Origin: Camelimonas fluminis
GTDB lineage: Bacteria; Pseudomonadota; Alphaproteobacteria; Rhizobiales; Beijerinckiaceae
Assembly: GCF_014656355.1 (NCBI RefSeq)
Contig: NZ_BNCG01000008.1
Location: forward strand, 40,293 to 104,292
Length of the DNA: 64,000 nt
Direction of reading: 5' to 3'
Shown here: positions 44,002-53,024 of the stretch, one piece after another
How positions within the stretch are numbered: the stretch's first letter is position 1
Layout: each line of letters starts with the position of its first letter
Notes under the pieces: model-generated
Databases searched by the model: none
What the model was told of the DNA's origin: nothing
Seen by the model: the letters and a program-made list of their open reading frames with translations, nothing else
Made by a program: the position numbers and the translations under genes

Positions 44002-45167
44002 GGCGCCGCCCCGATGGCGGCAGCGTCCGTAACGGCTTCCTCAGCGGCAGCCGCATCGTCATCGCCGTATCCCAACAGATGCAGGGGCAAGGCGGTGAGG
44101 CCGCGTGTGGCGCACCAATGGGCGAGGGCGTCCTCCTGGCCATGGGTGATGCGGATTTCCTCGGCGCCGGTTTCAACCACGGTGCGGCACAGGTCTGGCC
44201 AGCCGGCGTGATCGGAAATCACCAGCGGCAACTCGACGCCGCGTTGCCGGGCGCGCGCCCGCGTGCGCATCCAGCCGGACGCCAGGCCGTGCACCGGATC
44301 GGCGAAACGCCGGCTCCAGCGATCCTGCAGGGCGCCGGGCGGACACAGGACGATGGCGCCGGGAAGGTCTCCCCCGCCACGCCCCTCGCGCGGAGGCACG
44401 GGGCGAACGTCGCCAAGTTCGACGCCAAAACCTTGATATAAAGCGGTTATTTTCTCCATGGCGCCGTGCATGTAGATCGGGGCGTCATAGCCGGCGGCGC
44501 GCAGCAGGGCGATCAGGCGTTGGGCTTTCCCCAGCGCGTAGGCGCCAAGCAGATGGGCGCGCTCGGGAAACAGGCGCAGCGACTGGAGCAGACGCGCGAT
44601 TTCAGCGTCCGCTGGCGGATGCCGGAAGATGGGCAGGGCGAACGTGGCTTCAGTAATGAAGATGTCGCAGGGAACCAGCTCGAATGCGGCGCAGGTGGGA
44701 TCTGCTTCCCGCTTGTAATCGCCCGACGCGACAAGCCGCGTCAGCCGGCCGGCGACGTCGCGTGCTTCGATCAGGATCTGGGCCGAACCGAGCACATGGC
44801 CAGCCGGGAAAAAGGTGACCGTCGCATTGCCGATGGCAAGCGAAACGCCCGGTGACGCTGTTTGTGATGAGCCGGCAAAATTATCGCCGTAACGCACGCC
44901 CATGATGGCGAGCGTTTCAGCGGTCGCGAGGACGCGCCCATGGCCTGCCCTGGCGTGATCCGCATGCCCATGGGTCACCAGGGCGCGCGCCACCGGGCGC
45001 AGTGGATCGATATGGAAGTCGCCGGCCGGGCAATACAGGCCCTGCGGCGTGATTGTCAGCAGGTCCGCCGCGCGTCGGCCCGTCATGGGGCGTCGGCCGG
45101 AATTATCCTGTTCCGGCAGTATGTTGTCAGGCAGGTCCTGATCCGGTGAAGCCCGGCGCTGCGCCAT
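43998..45167 (-). CDS. Ligase-associated DNA exonuclease (metallo-beta-lactamase fold)
   Basis: 389 residues from the ATG at 45167, which has AAGGAG 7-9 nt upstream and is therefore preferred over ATG at 45086. The metal site is THGHADHARAGHG (HGHADH at residues 66-71), followed by FFPAGHVLGSAQI and SGDYKRE, typical of the SNM1/Exo-type MBL nucleases. It is translationally coupled to the ATP-dependent ligase. In other Alphaproteobacteria the pair is often joined by a DEXH helicase and a phosphoesterase; neither is here. Confidence 0.9.
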   Translation of the reverse strand: MAQRRASPDQDLPDNILPEQDNSGRRPMTGRRAADLLTITPQGLYCPAGDFHIDPLRPVARALVTHGHADHARAGHGRVLATAETLAIMGVRYGDNFAGSSQTASPGVSLAIGNATVTFFPAGHVLGSAQILIEARDVAGRLTRLVASGDYKREADPTCAAFELVPCDIFITEATFALPIFRHPPADAEIARLLQSLRLFPERAHLLGAYALGKAQRLIALLRAAGYDAPIYMHGAMEKITALYQGFGVELGDVRPVPPREGRGGGDLPGAIVLCPPGALQDRWSRRFADPVHGLASGWMRTRARARQRGVELPLVISDHAGWPDLCRTVVETGAEEIRITHGQEDALAHWCATRGLTALPLHLLGYGDDDAAAAEEAVTDAAAIGAAP

Positions 45168-45283
45168 GCCCTGCTCCTTTGCCGCCGGTCCACGTGTTCC
45201 CGGTCAACCACAAGGGCCAGCACCAGGTTCCATTCCGGATGTGACCGGAGAGTGCGTGTGGCCGCAAGGCGCATGACTCAAAG

Positions 45284-45311
45284 AAAAACCCGCCAGGCAG
45301 GCTGGCGGGTT
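45284..45311 (-). terminator. Rho-independent terminator of the crotonase gene
   Basis: AACCCGCCAG (45287-45296) and CTGGCGGGTT (45302-45311) pair over 10 bp, loop GCAGG, with an A-run (45284-45288) giving U on the minus strand. The stem core equals that of the terminator at 659-688. Confidence 0.85.
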
Positions 45312-45368
45312 CATCAAAAGACGTCGTCCGGGAGCGTAAGCTTCCCGAGCGGCGCCTGGTCCGGGCGC

Positions 45369-46130
45369 TTACTTGCCCGTCCACACCGGCTTGCGCTTCT
45401 CGGCGAAGGCAACGGCGCCTTCGCGCGCGTCCTTGGAGGTGAACACCGGCGCGATGTAGGCCTTCTGCTTTTCCCACATCTCGGAGGCGGACCATTCCTG
45501 CTGGTCGTTGATGATCTGGCGCGACACGGCGACGGCGAGCGGGCCATTTTCGGCGATGATGCGGGCCAGTTTCAGGGCTTCTTCCAGCGCCTGGCCATTC
45601 GGCACGACGCGGTTGATCAAGCCATAGCCCTGCAACGTCGCGGCCGGCACCATATCGCCGGTCAGCGCCAGCTCCATGGCGATGCGATAGGGGATCTGGC
45701 GCGGCAGGCGCATCAGGCCGCCAGCCGCGGCGACGAGGCCGCGCTTCACTTCCGGCACGCCGAACTTCGAGCCTTCGCTGGCGACGATCAGGTCGCAGGA
45801 CAGGGCCAGCTCGCAGCCGCCGGCGAGGGCGTAGCCTTCAATGGCGGCGATGAGCGGCTTGCGTGGCGGGGCTTCGGTCAGGCCAGCGAAGCCGCGACCT
45901 TCGATCGAGACGACCTCACCCTGCACGAAGGCCTTGAGATCCATGCCGGCGCAGAAGGTGCCGCCGGCGCCGGTGAGAATGGCGAGACGGATGTCATCGC
46001 GGCTGTTGATCTCATCGACGGCCGCGGCGACGCCCTTGGCGACTTCGGCGTTGACGGCGTTTTTCGCTTCCGGACGGTTGATGGTGATAATGGCGACGCC
46101 GCCATCAACCGTGAATTCAACAGCGCTCAT
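45369..46130 (-). CDS. Crotonase/enoyl-CoA hydratase family protein
   Basis: 253 residues from the ATG at 46130 with GGGAGGA upstream. It shows INRPEAKNAVNAEVA, the oxyanion-hole segments TFCAGMDLKAF and GYALAGGCELALSCD, and FGVPEVKRGLVAAAGGLMRLPR. The first catalytic-type glutamate (PEVKRG) is kept, the second (in the GxxxxGG loop) is not obvious, so the reaction may be hydration of an unusual enoyl-CoA or another crotonase-fold reaction. It is monocistronic with its own terminator. Confidence 0.88.
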   Translation of the reverse strand: MSAVEFTVDGGVAIITINRPEAKNAVNAEVAKGVAAAVDEINSRDDIRLAILTGAGGTFCAGMDLKAFVQGEVVSIEGRGFAGLTEAPPRKPLIAAIEGYALAGGCELALSCDLIVASEGSKFGVPEVKRGLVAAAGGLMRLPRQIPYRIAMELALTGDMVPAATLQGYGLINRVVPNGQALEEALKLARIIAENGPLAVAVSRQIINDQQEWSASEMWEKQKAYIAPVFTSKDAREGAVAFAEKRKPVWTGK

Positions 46131-46301
46131 TCGTTGTCCTCCCATGGCCGCCCCCGCAGGGGCGACGTGACGATACGGGTTCCCTATCAGATTGCCCGGG
46201 GACCTTGCCAGAGGTCGCGGCGAATTTCAGCCCGGCCATCCCTGGCCGCGGCGCTGGCCCGCTTGAGAACACGCGCCGCGGCCCCGATGACCGGGGCATT
46301 C

Positions 46302-47507
46302 TCAGGCGCGGAGCGGTTCAGCCGGTTGCGGCGCGGGCATGGGCGACAGTCGCAATACCAGCGCCCCGGCCAGCGCCGCCAGCACGGAGCCGACGATGAT
46401 GCCGAGTTTGACCTCGTTCTGAAGCGCGGGGTGGCCTTCGAACGCCAGCAGACCGATGAACAGGCTCATGGTGAACCCGACGCCGCAGAGCAGCGCGACG
46501 CCGAATATGTGGCTCCAGCGTGAATTGGCCGGCATCTCCACAAAGCCCAGCCTGATTGTCGCCCAGGCGAAGCCAAAAACGCCGACCAGCTTGCCGAACA
46601 GCAGTCCGCCGGCCACGCCAAGTGTCAACGGGTCCGACAGGTTCTTGAGGGTCATGCCCGCCAGCGATACGCCGGCGTTGGCGAAGCCAAACACCGGGAT
46701 GATGACGAAGGGCGCGACGTAGTGCAGGCCATGCTCCAGCCGGTGCAACGGCGAGGCGGGAAGGTCGCCGCTGAGCCCCGGGGAGCGGCGCAAAGGTATG
46801 GTCAACGCCAGCAGGACGCCGGCGATCGTGGCGTGCACGCCGGATTTCAGGACGAAAACCCACAAAACGACGCCCAGCAACAGGTAGGGCCACAAAACCA
46901 GAACGCCACGCCGGTTCAGCAGGGCGAGCGCACCAAGGGCAAGCGCGGCGCCGCCGAGCGCCGGGAGTGACATCTCCGCTGTATAAAACAGGGCGATGAT
47001 GATCACCGCGCCCAGGTCATCGATGATGGCCAACGCTGTCAGAAACACCTTCAGCGCCGCCGGAACCCGGTTGCCCAGCAATGACAGCACGCCCAGCGCG
47101 AAGGCGATGTCAGTGGCCGTGGGAATGGCCCAGCCGCGCATGGTGGCTGACTCGCCATAATTCAGCGCCACAAAGATCAGGGCGGGAACGATCATGCCGC
47201 CCAGCGCCGCCACGCCTGGCAGAATCCGGCGGGGCCAGGTCGCGAGCTGGCCATCCAGCATCTCGCGCTTGATCTCGAGACCGACAAACAGGAAGAACAC
47301 GGCCATCAGCGCGTCGTTGATCCAGTGCGCCACGCTCAGGGGACCAACGTAGGACGCCAGCGCGCCGAAATAACTGGCGGACAGGGGAGAGTTGGCGACA
47401 ACCAGAGCGGCGGCGGCGGCAAACATCAGTACGAGGCCGCCGGAAGCCTGATTGTCGAGAAATGCCCGGAACATGGAAAAAGGGCGAATGCGAAGCCTGC
47501 CTGCCAT
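46302..47507 (-). CDS. nhaA: Na+/H+ antiporter NhaA
   Basis: 401 residues with about twelve membrane segments. Diagnostic motifs are [38 protein letters not shown], and [21 protein letters not shown], with the paired aspartates of the ion site (IIDDLG). It exchanges external protons for cytoplasmic sodium or lithium and supports pH and salt tolerance. It lies alone between the crotonase and selO genes; no NhaR-type regulator is adjacent. Confidence 0.96.
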   Translation of the reverse strand: MAGRLRIRPFSMFRAFLDNQASGGLVLMFAAAAALVVANSPLSASYFGALASYVGPLSVAHWINDALMAVFFLFVGLEIKREMLDGQLATWPRRILPGVAALGGMIVPALIFVALNYGESATMRGWAIPTATDIAFALGVLSLLGNRVPAALKVFLTALAIIDDLGAVIIIALFYTAEMSLPALGGAALALGALALLNRRGVLVLWPYLLLGVVLWVFVLKSGVHATIAGVLLALTIPLRRSPGLSGDLPASPLHRLEHGLHYVAPFVIIPVFGFANAGVSLAGMTLKNLSDPLTLGVAGGLLFGKLVGVFGFAWATIRLGFVEMPANSRWSHIFGVALLCGVGFTMSLFIGLLAFEGHPALQNEVKLGIIVGSVLAALAGALVLRLSPMPAPQPAEPLRA

Positions 47508-47779
47508 TACCTTCCTCTTGGTGACGCATCATCCAGCGATCGCTCGCCGGAGGGATTGCGTAGGCGCCCGGCGCCGGAAACCATGTGCGGCGCCGCATAG
47601 CGACGGGTGGTTTTGTTATCGGCGCCTGCCAGCCGCCGTCGTCTGCCTTCTGGCAAAACCCGTGCGGCCACGCAGACCCTGAACGGCGACAATGCGACCG
47701 GCGTTCACGGGATGCTTTTGCGGAGTTTCCCCTGGGGCAGCGGCGCGCCCTGGCTTGCACGGTCGCCCCTGCCTGATTT

Positions 47780-49294
47780 TCAGGTTCCGCAAAACGTCTT
47801 GAAACCGCCTGGTCCTGGCTCCGTATAGGCTGGATCGCCATGGAACGGCTCATAAGGGCGCGCCAGGGCGTTGAGCAGCGCCTTTAGCGGCGCCAGATTG
47901 CCGCCGGTCGCGGCGGCAAGGGCGTCCTCAACCACATGATTGCGGGGGATAACGGCCGGGTTCGCCGCCAGCATCAGGGCGCGCGCGGCGGCGGGGCTGA
48001 TCGGGTTCCTGTCGCGCCGCGCCTCCCAGCGTGTCCGCCATTCGCTGAAAGCTGCGTCGGCAAACTGTTCGGGCCGCGTGACGTCATCGTCCGAAAGCGC
48101 CCGGAACGTGTTGGCGTAATCGGCGCCAGCGGCGCGCATCCATTGCAGCAACTCGCCCATCAGCGCGGCGTCGCTTTCCTCCTCTCCGTCGATGGCGGCC
48201 AGCCCAAGCTTGCGCCTCATCATTGCCTGCCACCTGATCTGGTAGAGATCGCGGAAGCCATTGAGTTGCTCCTCGGCCAGACGGATGGCGGCGTCCTTGT
48301 CAGGATCGAGCAGCGGCAGCAACGCTTCCGCCAGTCGCGCCAAGTTCCACTGCGCCACGCCAGGCTGGGCGCCAAAGGCATAGCGGCCGCCCTGGTCAAT
48401 CGAACTGAATACGGCGGCGGGGTTGAATCCGTCGATAAAAGCGCAAGGGCCGTAGTCGATGGTTTCGCCAGAAATCGTCATGTTGTCGGTGTTCATGACG
48501 CCGTGGACGAAACCAATGCGGATCCAGTTCAGCACCAGGTCCACATGTCGCTCCATCACCCGTCGCAACAGGCCAAGGGCAGGGGCGGGCGCGCCACGCA
48601 GATCCGGGTCATGCCGGTCAATCGCATAGTCCACCAGCGCCTGTAACAGCTCCGGCTGGCCGAGCGCGGCTGCGTACTGGAACGTGCCGAACCGCAGGTG
48701 GCTGGCGGCGACGCGGGTGAGCACGGCGCCAGGCAGCGGCTCCTCGCGAAAAACGCCTTCTCCGGTGGCCACGACCGCAAGGCTGCGCGTGGTGGGAACG
48801 CCAAGGGCGTGCATGGCTTCGCTAATGACGTACTCACGCAGCATCGGCCCAAGCGCCGCGCGCCCGTCGCCCTGACGTGAGAATGGCGTTGGACCTGCGC
48901 CCTTGAACTGCACGTCAAACCGGCGGCCATCGGGCGCGACCTGTTCGCCGACCAGCAGGGCGCGTCCATCGCCCAGCATGGTGAAGTTGCCGAACTGGTG
49001 TCCGGCATAGGCCTGGGCGATCGCGGCGGCTCCCTCCGGGAGGGCGTTGCCGGAGAAAATCTGCGCCAGCGCGTCCGGATCAATGTCCGCGCCATCCGCC
49101 AGCAGTCCAAGCTCCGCTGCCAGCGGCTGGTTGAACATGATCATTCCAGGCGCCCGCGCAGGCGTTGGCGCAACGGCGGTCCAGAATGCTTCCGGCAGGC
49201 GCGCGTATGTATTGTCGAGTTTCCAGGCAAGGCGATTGGCGGGGGCCCCGCGCCCGGAAATCGGGCCATCAGAGCCTGTGGCGGCGTCAGTCAT
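47780..49294 (-). CDS. selO: Protein adenylyltransferase SelO (YdiU family)
   Basis: 504 residues, normal for SelO. It has LDNTYARLPEAFW at the N-terminus, YAGHQFGNFTMLGDGRALLVGE, the block FKGAGPTPFSRQGDGRAALGPMLREY, ALGVPTTRSLAVV, and FVHGVMNTDNMTISGETIDYGPCAFIDGF, which holds the metal- and nucleotide-binding residues of the inverted pseudokinase fold. SelO AMPylates proteins of redox metabolism. The bacterial version ends without selenocysteine; here the last residues are FKTFCGT with an ordinary Cys. Confidence 0.93.
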   Translation of the reverse strand: MTDAATGSDGPISGRGAPANRLAWKLDNTYARLPEAFWTAVAPTPARAPGMIMFNQPLAAELGLLADGADIDPDALAQIFSGNALPEGAAAIAQAYAGHQFGNFTMLGDGRALLVGEQVAPDGRRFDVQFKGAGPTPFSRQGDGRAALGPMLREYVISEAMHALGVPTTRSLAVVATGEGVFREEPLPGAVLTRVAASHLRFGTFQYAAALGQPELLQALVDYAIDRHDPDLRGAPAPALGLLRRVMERHVDLVLNWIRIGFVHGVMNTDNMTISGETIDYGPCAFIDGFNPAAVFSSIDQGGRYAFGAQPGVAQWNLARLAEALLPLLDPDKDAAIRLAEEQLNGFRDLYQIRWQAMMRRKLGLAAIDGEEESDAALMGELLQWMRAAGADYANTFRALSDDDVTRPEQFADAAFSEWRTRWEARRDRNPISPAAARALMLAANPAVIPRNHVVEDALAAATGGNLAPLKALLNALARPYEPFHGDPAYTEPGPGGFKTFCGT

Positions 49295-49617
49295 CAGAAA
49301 CTCCCGCGCGCCCTGCCTGTCCGGAACACCGGCTCTGGATTTGCCATGCGCGCAACAATCCGTTTACCCGACATTATTGGCGCGGAAGCGGCGCAGCCAG
49401 AAAAACCGGTCGGGCAAGGGCGTTTTGTGTCCGAAACGCGTGCTGGCGGAAGGTTGAGCCGGATCGCGGTCGGGATTGCGCCGCCGCGAGGCCTTCAGCG
49501 GCTCAGCCGGATGTCTGGGAACGTGATGTCCCCAGGGGGCCAGCGCCGACCTGGAGGCGGTTCAGCTCCGCCTCCACAAACCGTCTCTCACGGTCGGTGC
49601 GGCCGGCGCCGGGGCGG
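49295..49617. other. Intergenic stretch
   Basis: About 320 nt with no supported gene. GGAGGCGG (49553-49560) and CCGCCTCC (49568-49575) form a perfect 8-bp hairpin 42 nt after the stop of the acyl-CoA ligase gene and may help end its transcript, though without a U-tract. Confidence 0.45.
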
Positions 49618-51147
49618 TCAGGCGAGGCGCGCGCGCAATGATTTGCGATCAAGCTTGCCGACAGCCGTCTTCGGAATGGCGTCGGCAAACAGCACCTGGT
49701 GCGGCTTTTTGTAGGACGCGACCTGGCCCGCCACGTGGGCGATCAGCTCGGCTTCCGTCGCGGTTTCGCCAGGGCGCAGCACCACGAACGCCGTCACCGC
49801 CTCGACCCATTTGGGGTCCGGGGCGCCCACCACAGCGCATTCCAGCACCGCCGGATGGGTCAGCAACGCGTCCTCCACTTCACGTGGATAGACGTTGTAG
49901 CCGCCGGAAATGATCATGTCGGAGGTGCGGTCGCGCAGGTGCAGGAAGCCCAGGTCATCGAAAACGCCGACATCGCGCGTGTGCACCCAGCCGTCCGCAT
50001 CAAACGTTTCCGCCGTCAGTTCGGCCGCGTTGAAATAGCCGGCGACAGACATTGGCCCGCGCACCAGAATTTCACCGGGCTCGCCTTGCTGAACCGGCGC
50101 GCCGTCGGCGTCGACAAGCCGGATTTCCACATCCGGCGATGGCCGGCCACAGGCGCCGAGCAGCTCGCCCACATGGTCTTCCGGGCGCAGCACCGCGAGG
50201 CAGAGCGGCGCCTCCGTCTGGCCGTAGTACTGCCAGAAGCGGTGTTGGCCGAAACGGGCCATGGCGCGGTCGATCACCGCGCGCGGCATCGGTGATGCGC
50301 CATAGATGATGTGACGCAGCGAGGACAGGTCGCAAGCGTCGAGGTCCGGATGCTCCATCAGCATTTGCAACATGGTCGGCACCAGATTGACGGCGGTGGC
50401 GCGATGCGTGGCGATTGCCTCGAGGAACGGGCCGGGGGCGAAGCCCGGCAGCACCACCGTGCGCGCGCCGCGCAACCAGAACGGCAGTACGAACGTGCCG
50501 CTGGCGTGGATCAGCGAGGCGGCGTGCAGCATCACGTCGTCCTCGCCTATGGGAAACAGGTTGATGAGAATGTTGCGGCAGATGGCGGCGTAAGAACCCT
50601 GGGTATGCTGGGCCGCCTTGAGCACGCCGGTGGTGCCGGAGGTGTACAGGGTGAGCAGGATGTCGTCCGGCCCCACGGCGACGTCTGGCGCGACGGCCGG
50701 CTGTCCGGCGGCGGTTTGCAGCAGATCGACGCCGCCGGGCAGGGCGGCGCCGAGGCCGTGACAGGCAAGGCCCGGGCACAGCAGCTGCAGTTCGCGCGCC
50801 CGCTCCATCAGGTCGTCGCCAAACACCAGCATGGCGCACCGCGCCTCCTGCAGCATGCGCGCATGCTCTGCAGCCGACAGCCGCGCGTTAAGCGGCGTGC
50901 GATTGACGCCGCTTTTCACACACGCGAAGTCCAGGGGCACGCTGTGGGGGCCATTGTTGACCAGCAGTGCGACGCGCTGGCCCTGGACCGCGCCTGCCGC
51001 AACGAGGGCTTGCGCCAGCCGGTTGGCCTGGGCGTTGACCTCGGCGAAGGTCCACGACCGGTCGCCCCAGACCAGCGCCGTTCGGGCGGCGTTCTGCCTG
51101 GCGCCGCGTTCGATCAGTTCAAGACAGGTCGCGCCTGAAGCGGACAT
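49618..51147 (-). CDS. AMP-dependent acyl-CoA synthetase/ligase
   Basis: 509 residues from the ATG at 51147 (GGGAGGAT upstream). The ANL superfamily motifs are LTLYTSGTTGVLKA (A3), YYGQTEAPLC (A5), VHTRDVGVFDDLGFLHLRDR (A7-A8), MIISGGYNVYPREVEDAL and the A10 motif PKTAVGKLDRKSL with the catalytic lysine. It should activate a fatty, aromatic or other carboxylic acid to its CoA ester. It forms an operon with the crotonase 54 nt upstream, opposite a PaaX-family regulator, which suggests an aromatic or phenylacetate-like substrate (inference). Confidence 0.9.
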   Translation of the reverse strand: MSASGATCLELIERGARQNAARTALVWGDRSWTFAEVNAQANRLAQALVAAGAVQGQRVALLVNNGPHSVPLDFACVKSGVNRTPLNARLSAAEHARMLQEARCAMLVFGDDLMERARELQLLCPGLACHGLGAALPGGVDLLQTAAGQPAVAPDVAVGPDDILLTLYTSGTTGVLKAAQHTQGSYAAICRNILINLFPIGEDDVMLHAASLIHASGTFVLPFWLRGARTVVLPGFAPGPFLEAIATHRATAVNLVPTMLQMLMEHPDLDACDLSSLRHIIYGASPMPRAVIDRAMARFGQHRFWQYYGQTEAPLCLAVLRPEDHVGELLGACGRPSPDVEIRLVDADGAPVQQGEPGEILVRGPMSVAGYFNAAELTAETFDADGWVHTRDVGVFDDLGFLHLRDRTSDMIISGGYNVYPREVEDALLTHPAVLECAVVGAPDPKWVEAVTAFVVLRPGETATEAELIAHVAGQVASYKKPHQVLFADAIPKTAVGKLDRKSLRARLA

Positions 51148-51201
51148 GGTCAGATCCTCCCTGCATTGTGTTGCCGTTGCGGCGTGCGGGTTTGTCCCGT
51201 T

Positions 51202-51981
51202 TCACTCGCCGAAGCGGCCGTGGCGGCCCGCGCCGCGCTCAAAGCGCATGGCGCCGGCCTTGCCTTCCATGGCGACGATGGGCGCGCCGTCGCGGCCCTC
51301 CTGACGCAGGGCTTCAGCAAGCGGCAGATCCCACTGGGCGAACGCCGACTTGCGGTCGGTCAACATGCAGGCCTGCGGAAAAGCGGCGATCTGGCGCGCG
51401 AGATCCTCGGCGACGGCGCGGGCCTGCCCCTGCGGCGCGATCCGGTTGGCGAGGCCCATGGCCAGCGCTTCCTGAGCGTCAACTGGCCGGCCGGTGAGGA
51501 TCATGTCGAGGGCGCGGCCCATGCCGACAACACGTGGCAGGCGCACCGTGCCGCCGTCGATCAGCGGCACGCCCCAGCGCCGGCAGAACACGCCGAAAAC
51601 AGCGCCTTCCTCAGCCACGCGCATATCGGCGAGCAGGGCCAGCTCCAGGCCGCCGGCCACCGCGTAGCCTGACACGGCGGCGATCAGCGGCTTGGATAGC
51701 GCCATGCGCGACGGCCCCATCGGCCCATCGCCGCCGCCATCCGGATCGAGATCATGGGTGCGGGCCGGATCATTGACGGCGGTGAGGTCGGCGCCGGCGC
51801 AGAACACGCCATTTTCTCCCCAGAGCACGGCGACGCGCTGGCTTTCGTCAGCCTCGAAGTCGTGGAATGCGGCGCGCAGGGCGGCCGCCATGGGGCCGTC
51901 GACGGCGTTTCGCCGTTCAGGCCGGCTCATGATGATCGTGGTGACCGGGCCTTCGCGTTCAACCCTCACAGCGCCGCTCAT
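51202..51981 (-). CDS. Crotonase/enoyl-CoA hydratase family protein
   Basis: 259 residues from the ATG at 51981 with GGAGA upstream; a frame extended to 52206 crosses the divergent promoter and is rejected. It has MSRPERRNAVDGPM, VFCAGADLTAV and GYAVAGGLELALLADMRV for the oxyanion hole and FGVFCRRWGVPLIDGGTVRLPR, in which the usual PE-glutamate is absent and an aspartate follows in the second loop. Such crotonases include isomerases and non-standard hydratases. It is the first gene of an operon with the acyl-CoA ligase. Confidence 0.88.
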   Translation of the reverse strand: MSGAVRVEREGPVTTIIMSRPERRNAVDGPMAAALRAAFHDFEADESQRVAVLWGENGVFCAGADLTAVNDPARTHDLDPDGGGDGPMGPSRMALSKPLIAAVSGYAVAGGLELALLADMRVAEEGAVFGVFCRRWGVPLIDGGTVRLPRVVGMGRALDMILTGRPVDAQEALAMGLANRIAPQGQARAVAEDLARQIAAFPQACMLTDRKSAFAQWDLPLAEALRQEGRDGAPIVAMEGKAGAMRFERGAGRHGRFGE

Positions 51982-52077
51982 GTGTTTCTCCAATATTTCA
52001 TTTGCTTTTTGAAATCGGCAAATAGTGAAATTTTGCTGTTGGCGCGTCAAGCGGTGACGCGAGGTTGGCGTTCCCGT
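51982..52077. promoter_or_regulatory. Divergent promoter with candidate PaaX-type operator
   Basis: This 96-nt gap is markedly AT-rich. It contains the inverted repeat ATTTCA (51995-52000) and TGAAAT (52010-52015) with a 9-nt spacer, placed to control both the crotonase-ligase operon and the regulator gene. Assignment to the PaaX-family protein is inference. Confidence 0.5.
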
Positions 52078-52938
52078 ATGAACGCGCAGGCGGGCGCGGG
52101 GCGTGCGCCCGGCGCGTTGCCGCCCAGGATCAGGAGTCACGCCGGAATGGAAGCGTCGCTGCCCAGCGCAACAACCGTGGTGCTGGATCTGCTTTCCGCC
52201 CGCCATGGCGAGCCGATGTCGGCCCGGGATGTGTGCGAGGGCTGCGTGATTGTCGGGCTGACCGAGGCGGTGGCGCGCGTCGCCATCACCCGGTTGTTGC
52301 GGCAGAAGAAGGTCCTGCGGCAGGGGCGGGCGCTATATGCCCTCAACACGGCTGGGCGCCCCCTGCAGCGGGATGTCAGCGCATGGCGTCAGCGCCTCGA
52401 CAATGTGGCGCCGTGGTCGGGCGATTGGGTGGCGGTTCATGACGCCGGCGTGAGCCGGCGAGACCGCACCCTGTTGCGGCGCCATCACCGGGCGCTGGAT
52501 CTGCGGGGGTTTCGATGCTGGTCCGGCGGACTGTGGCTCCGTCCGGACAATCTGCGCGGCGGCGTCACGGCGTTGCGGGAAGATCTTGGGGCGCTGGGTC
52601 TCGGGGCGGGCGCCCAGGTCCTTGTCGCCAGCGGCCTCACCCGGGAGCAATGCGCCTGCATCCACGCCCTCTGGGATGTGCGGGCGCTGGCGGCGGACTA
52701 TGCGGACCGGCTGCGTATGCTGGAGGAAAGCGGGCGCCGGCTGCCGGGGCTGGAGCCGCGCGCGGCGGCCCGGGAATGCCTGCTGCTGGGCCGCGCCCTC
52801 ATCGGGCAGATGCTGCGGGATCCGTTGCTGCCGGCAGAGATGACGCCGGACGCGCCGCGCCGTCATCTGGTCGCGGCGCTTGAAGCTTACCAGACGCGCA
52901 GCAGGGAGATCTGGCGCGCCGTTCTCAACACGGCCTGA
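52078..52938 (+). CDS. PaaX-family transcriptional regulator
   Basis: 286 residues from the ATG at 52078 (GAGGTTGG upstream); ATG at 52147 is an alternative. The N-terminal winged helix matches PaaX (TTVVLDLLSARHGEPMSARDVC, TEAVARVAITRLLRQKKVLRQGRALYAL), followed by the PaaX central domain (APWSGDWVAVHDAG, RTLLRRHHRALDLRGFRCWSGGLWLRPDN) and a C-terminal helical part. PaaX repressors respond to CoA thioesters such as phenylacetyl-CoA. Divergent position points to control of the acyl-CoA ligase/crotonase operon. Confidence 0.85.
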   Translation: MNAQAGAGRAPGALPPRIRSHAGMEASLPSATTVVLDLLSARHGEPMSARDVCEGCVIVGLTEAVARVAITRLLRQKKVLRQGRALYALNTAGRPLQRDVSAWRQRLDNVAPWSGDWVAVHDAGVSRRDRTLLRRHHRALDLRGFRCWSGGLWLRPDNLRGGVTALREDLGALGLGAGAQVLVASGLTREQCACIHALWDVRALAADYADRLRMLEESGRRLPGLEPRAAARECLLLGRALIGQMLRDPLLPAEMTPDAPRRHLVAALEAYQTRSREIWRAVLNTA

Positions 52939-53024
52939 ATCCGCCATCATGGCGGCAATGACGGGTCGGGCTGCGCCCGCAGGCCGTTCCGGCTGGCGAC
53001 GCCAGACCCAATGGGAGCAAACGC

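Noticed and set aside
49503..49617. Small gene after the acyl-CoA ligase (reading VEAELNRLQVG)
   Set aside because: No start codon with ribosome-binding site; the apparent coding pattern is a by-product of a GGAGGCGG hairpin.
51754..52077. N-terminal extension of the PaaX-like protein
   Set aside because: The extension would overlap the divergent crotonase gene and the shared promoter; its residues match no PaaX sequence pattern.
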